DNA from: Runella defluvii
Lineage (GTDB): Bacteria > Bacteroidota > Bacteroidia > Cytophagales > Spirosomataceae
DNA: 64,000 nt
Assembly: GCF_014195535.1 (NCBI RefSeq)
Contig: NZ_JACIBY010000001.1
Coordinates: 623,748 to 687,747 of the forward strand
Direction: 5' to 3'
Shown here: one piece after another, positions 49,110 to 57,304 of the stretch
Layout: each line of letters opens with the position of its first letter
How positions within the stretch are numbered: position 1 is the stretch's first letter
The notes under the pieces: model-generated
Databases searched by the model: none
Told to the model about the DNA's origin: nothing
Seen by the model: only the letters and a program-made list of their open reading frames with translations
Program-made: the position numbers and the translations under genes

Positions 49110-49805
49110 ATGAAAGTTAAAAGTTTGTTGGCTTCTTTATTGTTCTGTACGTCACTCTCGTACGCCCAATCGGAAGACAATACCCTGACGAAGAAGGAAA
49201 AAACCGAAGGATGGAAACTCCTTTGGGACGGAAAAACCAACGCTGGCTGGAAAAGCACAAAAGCTGACGGGTTTCCTGCCACAGGTTGGTCAACGGAAGG
49301 TGGTGTGTTGAAAGTCTTGAAAAGCGCCCGAGGAGGCGATATTATTACGACGAATAAGTACAAAAACTTTGTCCTAAAAATAGACTTCAAACTGACCGAA
49401 GGTGCCAACAGCGGCATCAAGTACTTCGTAAATTCGTCGGGAATTGGTTGCGAATACCAAGTGTTGGACGACGACAAACACCCCGATGCCAAAGCAGGCG
49501 TGGAGGGCAACCGTACCTTGGGTTCTTTGTACGACTTGATTACGGCCGACCCCAAAAAACCACTTAAAAAGGACGACTTCAATACGGCCATGATTGTTGT
49601 GAATAACAATCACGTAGAACACTGGCTCAATGGCGTGAAAATAGTGGAATACGACCGCAACAACCAGATGTGGCGGGCGTTGGTCAACTACAGCAAATAC
49701 AAAAAGTACGCCGATTTTGGCAATGCTACCGAAGCTCCGATTTTACTCCAAGACCACGGAGACGAAGTATGGTTTAAAAACATTAAGATTTTAGAAAAAA
49801 AATAA
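49110..49805 (+). CDS. Secreted DUF1080 (3-keto-disaccharide hydrolase family) protein
   Basis: A 231-residue exported protein with signal peptide ([20 protein letters not shown]). The mature part is a concanavalin-like beta-sandwich of the DUF1080 family: [15 protein letters not shown] opening, [45 protein letters not shown] and the closing [18 protein letters not shown]. Members have been shown to hydrolyse 3-keto-glycosides. It is followed after 10 bp by a Tat-exported Gfo/Idh/MocA oxidoreductase, the usual partner that oxidises sugars at C3, so the pair probably acts together in the periplasm. Confidence 0.9.
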   Translation: MKVKSLLASLLFCTSLSYAQSEDNTLTKKEKTEGWKLLWDGKTNAGWKSTKADGFPATGWSTEGGVLKVLKSARGGDIITTNKYKNFVLKIDFKLTEGANSGIKYFVNSSGIGCEYQVLDDDKHPDAKAGVEGNRTLGSLYDLITADPKKPLKKDDFNTAMIVVNNNHVEHWLNGVKIVEYDRNNQMWRALVNYSKYKKYADFGNATEAPILLQDHGDEVWFKNIKILEKK

Positions 49806-49815
49806 TCGTTACCAA

Positions 49816-51225
49816 ATGACAACGAGAAGGGATTTTATAAAAAAAGCAGGGGTTGCGGGTTCGGGCCTAGCTTTGGGGCAATTGAGCCCAAGCATCATGA
49901 CAAATCCAGCACGAAAAGGCGAAAAAGTCAAATTGGCGTGTATCGGGATTGGCTTCCGTGGGAGTGAAATTATCAAAGAACTCAACAAAACGGGCTTAGC
50001 TGAGATTGTGGCGCTTTGCGACATCGACATGGGCGCCAAGCATACGCAAGAGATTGCGGCCATGTTTCCCAATGCCAAACAGTTCCAAGATTTCCGTAAG
50101 ATGTTCGACAGCATGGGAAATCAGATTGAGGCGGTTTCTATCGGAATTCCTGATTTTGCCCACTACGTAGTGGCCGTCCATGCGATGTCGTTGGGAAAAC
50201 ACGTCTATGTTGAAAAACCAATGGCACGGACTTTCCACGAATCGGAATTGTTGATGAAGTTGGCCAAGAAAAACCCAAAAGTGGTGACCCAAATGGGAAA
50301 CCAAGGGCACTCGGAGGCCAATTATTTCCAGTTTAAAGCATGGAAAGATGCGGGTATCATCAAAGACGTAACCAAAATTACGGCCCACATGAACTCGGCC
50401 CGCAGATGGCACGGTTGGGATCCTAAGATTTCAAAATACCCCGAAGCTCAGCCCATTCCGTCAACGTTGGATTGGGATACGTGGCATTTGAACACGATGT
50501 ACCACGATTTTAATGAAAAATACCACTACGGAAACTGGCGCTGCTGGTACGATTTCGGGATGGGTGCTTTGGGCGACTGGGGCGCACACATCTTGGATAC
50601 GGCGCACCAATTCCTCGACCTTGGGTTGCCTAACGAAGTGACTGCGGTGAAGTTGGACGGACACAACGACTACTTCTTCCCAATGTCATCGACGCTTTTG
50701 TTCCGCTTTCCTGAGCGCAAAGGAATGCCAGCCGTGGATATTACGTGGTACGATGGGGTGAATAACCAGCCACCGCTGCCCGACGGATACGGTTTGTCAG
50801 AACTTGACCCGAATATTCCAGTGGTAGCAGGACAGAAAATCAAGGCGGCGACCTTGAACCCAGGCAAGATTATTTATTCAAAAGACCTCATTTTCAAGGG
50901 TGGTTCGCACGGAAGTACGTTGAGTATTATTCCGAAAGAAAAAGCGGTGGAAATGCAGTCAAAACTGCCAGTGGTGCCAGCCAGCCCGTCCAACCACTTC
51001 AAGAATTTCTTGTTGGCCTGTCAAGGAGAAGAAAAAACGCGTTCACCGTTTGAAATCGCAGGGCCGTTGTGTCAGGTATTTGCGTTGGGCGTGATGGCGC
51101 AGCGTCTGAACACGAAACTGTTGTTTGACCGTACGACAAAAACCATTACCAATCATTCTTTTGCCAACGCGATGCTCACAGGCATTCCGCCGCGCAAAGG
51201 CTGGGAGGATTATTATCGGATTTAA
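49816..51225 (+). CDS. Tat-exported Gfo/Idh/MocA-family oxidoreductase
   Basis: A 469-residue NAD(P)-dependent sugar oxidoreductase. Seen: twin-arginine signal (TTRRDFIKKAGVAGSGLALG), Rossmann motif in CIGIGFRGSEIIKELN, the conserved Lys in VYVEKPMARTFHE, and the C-terminal beta-sheet domain with WYDFGMGALGDWGAHILD, a segment typical of periplasmic Bacteroidota members. Export through Tat implies folding with bound cofactor. With the upstream DUF1080 gene (10 bp away) it probably forms a 3-keto-sugar processing pair. The substrate is unknown. The gene ends 11 bp before a strong hairpin. Confidence 0.93.
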   Translation: MTTRRDFIKKAGVAGSGLALGQLSPSIMTNPARKGEKVKLACIGIGFRGSEIIKELNKTGLAEIVALCDIDMGAKHTQEIAAMFPNAKQFQDFRKMFDSMGNQIEAVSIGIPDFAHYVVAVHAMSLGKHVYVEKPMARTFHESELLMKLAKKNPKVVTQMGNQGHSEANYFQFKAWKDAGIIKDVTKITAHMNSARRWHGWDPKISKYPEAQPIPSTLDWDTWHLNTMYHDFNEKYHYGNWRCWYDFGMGALGDWGAHILDTAHQFLDLGLPNEVTAVKLDGHNDYFFPMSSTLLFRFPERKGMPAVDITWYDGVNNQPPLPDGYGLSELDPNIPVVAGQKIKAATLNPGKIIYSKDLIFKGGSHGSTLSIIPKEKAVEMQSKLPVVPASPSNHFKNFLLACQGEEKTRSPFEIAGPLCQVFALGVMAQRLNTKLLFDRTTKTITNHSFANAMLTGIPPRKGWEDYYRI

Positions 51226-51236
51226 GTGTGAGGTTT

Positions 51237-51269
51237 ACCTTCCCGAAAGTTCAAAACTTTCGGGAAGGT
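51237..51269. terminator. Bidirectional terminator hairpin
   Basis: A perfect 14-bp stem (51237-51250 with 51256-51269), loop TCAAA, between the convergent oxidoreductase and TPR genes. Confidence 0.82.
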
Positions 51270-51270
51270 G

Positions 51271-53499
51271 TTATCTTATCTTAGGGCATTTTGTTCGCCC
51301 ACGTTGTTTGCGCGAAGCGGGTCGAAATTGAAGTTGGTTTTTCGTGACCAAATACCCTCCTTTTCCGTTTCGCGTCCTAATTTCTCCCCCTTCTTTCATC
51401 GGAATAAAATCCAACGACGGCAAAAAAGCAAAGTCATTAATCGGCTGAGGATGAATGTCGAACAGCGGGTCACCAGGAAAATGGTACGTCTCAAATTCGT
51501 AATCAAACAAGAAAATCGTAATAAACCCATCGGGGCTGTACTTGAGGCTGATGTCTTGGGTAGGTTTTAGTTTAAACGCCTGTTGAAAATCGGCGCGGCG
51601 GAAAAACTGTTCTTTAAAATGATCGTGGTGAAGTTTGGCGCGATTGTACAAATAAATCGTGTTTGACGAGTCGTAGGTAATGGCAATGTCGATGTAGTGC
51701 TTCGAAAAGTCTTTGCGGGTGTCTTTGGCAAACAAAACCCCCATGTTGTTGATGGCGTTTTTGCTTAAATACAATTGATAATGCGCAATGGCCGATGACT
51801 CCTCGTTGCGGTTTTTGAAGACATTCCCAATGTTGACATTGTACGCCTTTTTGGTAGAATCAATTTCCAAGCCTTTTTCAAAATCTTTGAGCGATAAGTC
51901 GGAAAACTTGGCTTCTTCGGCTTGGTCGCGGTTGTGGCGTTCACGCAATGACATATACGACTGAACAATCCCACGGTTGTTGTACAACATCGGCAATTGC
52001 TTTTTTCGCAAAAGGCTATCGTAGAGCACCTTCGCGCGGTCGATGTCGTCGATGTTGAGGTACGAAACGCCCAACCCGTTGCTCGCGTTGATATTGCTTG
52101 GGTCGAGGGCGTGGGCGTGGGTGAAGTCGTCGAGGGCCTGCTGGTACTCGTTGCATTTGAGGTAAATATTCCCTCGATTGACGAGCATCCGAACGCTGAT
52201 TTCGGGGTTGGCCCGAATGGCTCTTTCCAGCCATTTTAAGGAAGTCAAAAAATACCCTTCGATGCGGCAATACTCGCTCATGGCCAAGCACGGAAGTAGT
52301 CCTTTGCCCGAAAGTTGCACCGCCGTTTGAACGTCATCTTTTGCCAAGGCTGTTTGGTGAGAATAGAGCCGACAAAATGCCCGTGCGGCAAAAAAATCGG
52401 CATGATGTGGGTTTTTGGCATTCAAAATTTCACCCGCTTGCTCAAAGCAGCATACCGCTTCCCCGTAGTTTTGGAGTCGATAATAAATAATGCCTAAACC
52501 AAGCCACGCGTGTTTTTGGGTAGAATCTAAATCCAACGCCCGTTCGTACGCTTTTTGCGCCTGACGTTGCCCATTGGTGCCGACGTACGCATTGCCCAAA
52601 CTTAGCCACGCTTCGGCCGAAAAATCATTGAGCCGACAAGCCGCGTCGTACTCCAATACAGCTTCTTGGTACTTACGTTGCCGATAAAGCGCGTGCCCCA
52701 AACCCAGCCTTGCCGCAAAGCGATAATAAGGGTCTTTGGTAGCAAGGTATTCGCGGTAAAGGCCCTCGGCTGTGGTGTATTCGGCCAAGGCCAGCGAGCT
52801 ATTCCCGCGCTGTACCAAAAAGCGAGGCCCGCTTGGATGCTTGCCCACGCGCGTGGCAAGCTTGTCGGCTTTTTCGTAGAGGCGTTCGGCTTGTTTGTAG
52901 TCGCCAAGTTTAAAATGAACGTTGGCGGCCAATTCGTGAAATTCGGCCGCTTTGGCAAACCCAATTCGTTTGCTCCAATCTTGCGACTGCTGCAAATCGC
53001 CCAATTTGTAATGGGCCAATGCGATGTTAAAAATGAGGGTATCGCTAGGAGGTGCGTGTTCCCACGTGGCCAAGCCCTGTTGAATATTGCCTTTTTGAGC
53101 TTCCCAAACGCCCTTATTGTGCAAATAACGCCGCCCAGCTCCAGTCTGAGTCAGTAGTTGCAGGGCGGTGTCGTATTCTTTCAACACGCCAGTGACAAGC
53201 GCGAGATTGTATAATAGGGTGTCGTTGTTGGCTTGGTATTCTTGGGCTTGCAGAAACATCGACTGCGCACTTTGGTACCGCTGATTGTAAGCGTACTGAA
53301 TGCCACCGTTGTTGAGTTGAGGAAACCGCTTGGGGTTTTGAGGACTATTTTTTTTGGGGGGAGCTACCGTAATTTTCTTGGTTGAATGCGCTGACGACCC
53401 CGTATTAGAAGAATCTACCACGCACGCTTGAGACCGTGTGCCAAGTACAAATTCAACTATAAAAAGGAGTAAAGTAAACCTAAAAGTCAGCATCTCCAT
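51271..53499 (-). CDS. Tetratricopeptide-repeat protein, exported
   Basis: A start at 53499 (MEMLTFRFTLLLFIVEFVLG) gives 742 residues with a signal peptide; an ATG two codons later is equally possible and the frame is open to 53580. The body is a long array of TPR repeats (for example ALDLDSTQKHAWLGLGIIYY, AYVGTNGQRQAQKAYERALD, AHALDPSNINASNGLGVSYL), probably a periplasmic interaction scaffold. The C-terminal 100 residues are different, with LKYSPDGFITIFLFDYEFE and DFAFLPSLDFIPMKEGGEI, and a basic tail (SRKQRGRTKCPKIR). No enzymatic motif. It stands alone. Confidence 0.82.
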   Translation of the reverse strand: MEMLTFRFTLLLFIVEFVLGTRSQACVVDSSNTGSSAHSTKKITVAPPKKNSPQNPKRFPQLNNGGIQYAYNQRYQSAQSMFLQAQEYQANNDTLLYNLALVTGVLKEYDTALQLLTQTGAGRRYLHNKGVWEAQKGNIQQGLATWEHAPPSDTLIFNIALAHYKLGDLQQSQDWSKRIGFAKAAEFHELAANVHFKLGDYKQAERLYEKADKLATRVGKHPSGPRFLVQRGNSSLALAEYTTAEGLYREYLATKDPYYRFAARLGLGHALYRQRKYQEAVLEYDAACRLNDFSAEAWLSLGNAYVGTNGQRQAQKAYERALDLDSTQKHAWLGLGIIYYRLQNYGEAVCCFEQAGEILNAKNPHHADFFAARAFCRLYSHQTALAKDDVQTAVQLSGKGLLPCLAMSEYCRIEGYFLTSLKWLERAIRANPEISVRMLVNRGNIYLKCNEYQQALDDFTHAHALDPSNINASNGLGVSYLNIDDIDRAKVLYDSLLRKKQLPMLYNNRGIVQSYMSLRERHNRDQAEEAKFSDLSLKDFEKGLEIDSTKKAYNVNIGNVFKNRNEESSAIAHYQLYLSKNAINNMGVLFAKDTRKDFSKHYIDIAITYDSSNTIYLYNRAKLHHDHFKEQFFRRADFQQAFKLKPTQDISLKYSPDGFITIFLFDYEFETYHFPGDPLFDIHPQPINDFAFLPSLDFIPMKEGGEIRTRNGKGGYLVTKNQLQFRPASRKQRGRTKCPKIR

Positions 53500-53859
53500 A
53501 CCAATCGTCAATGTAACTAACTTAATTTCATTTACACGAACCATGCCATGATTAGCCACTTGAGGGAAAAAAATGAGCAATAAGGCGTCAAAAACAGCTG
53601 TTTTGGTCCTTTGGTGTAGAATGTGTAAGTAAAGTTAACGCTAAGTTTTGACTTTAGCGCCTATTTAGCTACATCGACGATGAAAAAAGGGGAAATACTA
53701 GGCTTAATACATAATTTCATTTTTTACCCGCAGAAGCGCGCAGAATAATACAAACGCAGATATTCGCTGATAAATGACTTAATGAAGCTATTTTCATCAG
53801 CGAATATCTGCGGCTCTTAATCTGCGGGTAAAACTTAAAAAAAGTAGCAAACAATGTAC
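53500..53859. other. Intergenic stretch with a repeat element and no gene
   Basis: 360 bp between the TPR gene and the heparinase-like gene. No coding frame with family character is seen. It holds the inverted-repeat element at 53725-53830; the rest is AT-rich with no recognisable promoter pair. Confidence 0.6.
53725..53830. repeat. Nested inverted-repeat element (about 106 bp)
   Basis: Outer arms TACCCGCAGA (53725-53734) and TCTGCGGGTA (53821-53830) are complementary. Inner 17-bp arms (53755-53771 with 53796-53812) are also perfectly complementary, reading CGCAGATATTCGCTGAT on the left. The words ATCTGCGG/CGCTGAT recur in intergenic repeats of many bacteria. The whole can fold into one long hairpin. 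Confidence 0.75.
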
Positions 53860-55782
53860 CTAATTCGGCATAATTAAAAATGTCGATTTTCCTTTCTGAG
53901 GCAGTGCTTTGTGCGAAAGAATCAATCGACGCACGGGGCGATTGTCCCATTTGGTTTTGAAACTAACGTACTCCATTCCGTCGGTGGAGGGGAGGTCGGC
54001 AGATACGTCCCAAAGTTTGTTATCGTATTGAATAACAAAGGTTTGGCCTTTGGGAGTAGTCAATTTGATTTTGCCAAGAGTGGTTAAATCCGTGTCGCAA
54101 ACCGTCATAAAAATTTGCTGGAGCGAAGTGGGTTTTTGCGCCAACGCAAAATCATCGTTTATTTCGACAACATTTTTTACGCGATTGAGCTTCACCGAGC
54201 GATTCCAAGCCTGAATCCCCGCTTCTTTGGCATAGCTAGGCGCAATGTCCATCGACAAAGTTGCTTCTTTTTCGTTGATGGTACTTTTGACGTTATGCGC
54301 TTCGTAGGTGCGTCCCGCAAGTTGTCCTAGTCCGTTGACAATGGGCAAATTATGGTATTGCGATTGGGTAAACCAAAGCTCGTACCGCTTCGACGAAAAA
54401 GTGCGGGCGGTGTAGTTGCCGCGACCTGCGTCGATGATAACAGGCTCACCGTTGGCATAAAGTAGAAAATCGCCCACATCGTTGTGGTTGTGGCTTTCGG
54501 CATTGTGCCCGCCGTGGGTAGCCAAATACAGACCGTTGGAACTACGGGCCGTTAGTACTTGAATATCGCCGAGCCAAGCGTCTTTGACGGGTTGATACGT
54601 CGCTTTGGTGGAAGGTAATTCTTTGATAGTAAGTAAGTTCTGGATGCGACGCATGCGGTGAAAGCCGTTGTTAGACACTGCCAAGGGGTATTTTTCAGTT
54701 GCCCATAGACCAAATTGCATGAGTTGAGCATCGTTGATTTTTTTGCCAAAACGATACAACATAATGCCGTCGGGCTTGAGTTTGGGGTCGGCATCGGCAA
54801 AGTTGACAAAGTAATCGTCCGCAATGTGGGTTTTGAATACGTACGACGCCATTTTTTGAACAAGCGGCTGTTGGTACGCACTTACTTTGTTTTGAGTCGC
54901 GGATTCGAGTAATTCCAAACAGTCAAATACACAGGCGCCCGCCGCAAACCAATAACTTGGGCCTTCGTCGCAGCCGCCATCCTCGCCGAGGCCGTTGAGG
55001 TATAAATCCAATCCGAGCATGGCTGCGTAGAGCTGTTCGGCGCGGCGTTTTTCATCTTTTTCCAACAACAGCGCCGCCGTCATCCAGTTGGACATAATCC
55101 ACGGATTCCAGTTGTTGACGGCATTTTTCTTGCTCATCCAACCGTATCGGTCGGGGTTTTGAATCATGGGAACAAACAACCGACGATTGGTTTCAACGTA
55201 AATTCGCTTGCGGATAAGTTTATTGATTTTGTCTAATTTTTCACCCACAAAATAGTCGGCGAAAGAAAGTACGGCTGCGGTCTCGGCCGCAAACAAATCC
55301 ACGACGGGGTCTTCGACGTTGGGCAGACCTGTACCGCTAATGTGGGCAGGAACGCCCCAAAAACTTTCCTCACAAATGGACCAAACGCCGTTGAAAATGG
55401 CTTCCGTAAAACGGCCTTTGTCTTCGACGCTTTCGGCCAAAACAAGGTCAATGAGGGCGTTACGTTTTCCGTACGAGAGTTTACCGTGGCGTTCGCGGTC
55501 GCCTGAGCGTACAAAATCCATCGAAACGCTGGCTGGAATGGCTTCAAATTTGTAGTTCAAGACAACTTCTCCCGCTTTTATCACCCGTGCCACCACACTA
55601 TCGGGAAGCTGGGATTGCCATTCGGCGGCGGTTTTGGGGTAGGGTTTAAATTGTGCTTGGGGGAGGAGCGACTGCTTGACGGCCTCAAGCGAATAGGCCG
55701 TACCGAGCAGGTTACGTTGGGTTACTTGGGCGCTGGCGATGGCCGTCCAACCGATTAAGAGGGTGGTGAAAAGGTGTTTCAT
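53860..55782 (-). CDS. Heparinase II/III-like polysaccharide lyase, exported
   Basis: The ATG at 55782 (MKHLFTTLLIGWTAIASAQ) begins a standard signal peptide and gives 640 residues; upstream in-frame codons run through a palindrome and are not used. Seen: an alpha-toroid N-terminal half (WNPWIMSNWMTAALLLEKDE; GGCDEGPSYWFAAGACVFDC) and the heparinase II/III signature HNHNDVGDFLLYANGEPVII with DAGRGNY following, then a C-terminal beta-sandwich. Such lyases act on alginate, heparin or related uronate polysaccharides; the substrate cannot be told here. No SusC/SusD genes are near, so it is not part of a visible utilisation locus. Confidence 0.88.
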   Translation of the reverse strand: MKHLFTTLLIGWTAIASAQVTQRNLLGTAYSLEAVKQSLLPQAQFKPYPKTAAEWQSQLPDSVVARVIKAGEVVLNYKFEAIPASVSMDFVRSGDRERHGKLSYGKRNALIDLVLAESVEDKGRFTEAIFNGVWSICEESFWGVPAHISGTGLPNVEDPVVDLFAAETAAVLSFADYFVGEKLDKINKLIRKRIYVETNRRLFVPMIQNPDRYGWMSKKNAVNNWNPWIMSNWMTAALLLEKDEKRRAEQLYAAMLGLDLYLNGLGEDGGCDEGPSYWFAAGACVFDCLELLESATQNKVSAYQQPLVQKMASYVFKTHIADDYFVNFADADPKLKPDGIMLYRFGKKINDAQLMQFGLWATEKYPLAVSNNGFHRMRRIQNLLTIKELPSTKATYQPVKDAWLGDIQVLTARSSNGLYLATHGGHNAESHNHNDVGDFLLYANGEPVIIDAGRGNYTARTFSSKRYELWFTQSQYHNLPIVNGLGQLAGRTYEAHNVKSTINEKEATLSMDIAPSYAKEAGIQAWNRSVKLNRVKNVVEINDDFALAQKPTSLQQIFMTVCDTDLTTLGKIKLTTPKGQTFVIQYDNKLWDVSADLPSTDGMEYVSFKTKWDNRPVRRLILSHKALPQKGKSTFLIMPN

Positions 55783-55792
55783 TGGTCTTTTG

Positions 55793-55827
55793 ATTGTAGC
55801 GACGTTGCACTGCAACGTCGCTACAAT
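55793..55827. repeat. 35-bp perfect palindrome
   Basis: 17-bp arms (55793-55809 and 55811-55827) about one central C. The arm reads ATTGTAGCGACGTTGCA. It lies 11 bp upstream of the heparinase-like start codon and downstream of the NodT gene, resembling a REP-type palindromic element. Confidence 0.85.
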
Positions 55828-55870
55828 AGATGGCAAAAAAAACCTTTTCATACTGACCACGGAAAATAAA

Positions 55871-57304
55871 TTAATTCCAACCCCCGCCCAGGGCGCGGTA
55901 AATATTCACAACGGCATTCATCTGTTGCATCTTGGTTTCGACCAAGTCAAACCGCGATTCTATGGCGTCGCGTTGTGTCAGCAATACCTCCATGTAATCG
56001 GCGCGGGCCGAGCTAAACAGGTTGTTTGAAATCGTGATGGACTGCGTAAGTGCCTGAACCTCTTTTGATTTTGTGTCGTACGTTTTTTCCAAATTACCTA
56101 TTTTGGCCATTTGGTTGGCCACTTCAATGTAGGCGTTTAACAACGTACGTTCATAGTTGTACACGGCCTGAATCTGCTTGGCATTGGCGTTGAAATACGA
56201 GGCTTTGATGGCGTTTTTATTGACCAACGGTGCCGCCAAATCCCCCGCCAAAGAAAGAAGGAGCGATTGGGGTGTTTTTAACAAATAAAGCGGATTAAAA
56301 GCCTGATAGCCCAGTCCTGCCGAAATGCCCAACGAAGGATAAAAACGGGCTTTGGCCACTTGCACATCGAGTTTGTTGGCGGCCAATTCCTGCTCTGCCT
56401 GACGAATGTCGGGGCGATTGGCCAACAACTGCGAAGGCAAGCCCGTATGAATGGTCGTGGGGACTAAATTGCTAAAATCTTGTGAACTACGCGCCACGGT
56501 TTGGGGATAGCGTCCCACCAAAAAATTGATGCGGTTTTCGGTTTCGATGATTCGTTGCTGGATGTTGTATTGCAAACTTTGGGTGTTTAATACCTGAGCC
56601 TCAAACCGCCGTACGGCCAATTCTGTTACCTTGGTGGCTTCTTTTTGAAGGCGCACAATACGAAGGGCATTGTTCTGAATATCAATGTTTTGGTGAATAA
56701 TCGCCAATTGATTGTCAAGTGCCAACAACTCATAGTACGAAGTAGCAATTTCGGCAATTAAGTTGGTCACCATGAAATTTCTACCCTCACCACTAGCCAA
56801 GTACCGATGCACGGCGGCATCTTTGGCATTGCGGAGTTTATGCCAAATGTCGATTTCCCACGTAGCAAAAAGACCTCCCAGAAAATTGGGTAACGGTTCG
56901 GGGGTTTCTCGGCCAGGTTTGATGTCGGTGGTGGCTTCGCTGGCTCCGATGTTGGTATAGCGCCCCACTTTGTCCACACCCGCACTGCCACGGATGCCCA
57001 CAAAAGGTTTGTATTCCCCTTGACGGGCCATGATTTCGTTGCGCGACATTTCGATTTCCTGCATCGTAATGTTTAGTTCCTGATTGTTTTGCAAGGCGCT
57101 GTCAATCAGTGCGGTGAGGTAAGGGTCGGTAAAGAACTCCTTCCATCGAATCGTGGCGCTGCTGGTCGAGTCCTGCGAGTTATTAAAACTCGCAGGTAAG
57201 GTGTTTCGTTCGGTTCTGGTGACCAGCGCTGGGGTTTTGCAGCCCGAAATGGCCAACGTTAACCCCGCAACTCCAAGACCGAGTATGATGATTTTCTTAA
57301 ACAT
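55871..57304 (-). CDS. NodT-family outer-membrane efflux lipoprotein
   Basis: A 477-residue TolC-type channel of the RND multidrug system. Seen: lipoprotein signal with lipobox AISGC (Cys22), YLTALIDSALQNNQELNITM, the helical repeats, the family run LPSQLLANRPDIRQAEQELA and LGISAGLGYQAFNP, and a C-terminal QRDAIESRFDLVETKMQQMN. The start codon overlaps the stop of the RND gene by 1 nt (TAATG), so translation is coupled. It is last in the adaptor-RND-NodT operon. Confidence 0.94.
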   Translation of the reverse strand: MFKKIIILGLGVAGLTLAISGCKTPALVTRTERNTLPASFNNSQDSTSSATIRWKEFFTDPYLTALIDSALQNNQELNITMQEIEMSRNEIMARQGEYKPFVGIRGSAGVDKVGRYTNIGASEATTDIKPGRETPEPLPNFLGGLFATWEIDIWHKLRNAKDAAVHRYLASGEGRNFMVTNLIAEIATSYYELLALDNQLAIIHQNIDIQNNALRIVRLQKEATKVTELAVRRFEAQVLNTQSLQYNIQQRIIETENRINFLVGRYPQTVARSSQDFSNLVPTTIHTGLPSQLLANRPDIRQAEQELAANKLDVQVAKARFYPSLGISAGLGYQAFNPLYLLKTPQSLLLSLAGDLAAPLVNKNAIKASYFNANAKQIQAVYNYERTLLNAYIEVANQMAKIGNLEKTYDTKSKEVQALTQSITISNNLFSSARADYMEVLLTQRDAIESRFDLVETKMQQMNAVVNIYRALGGGWN

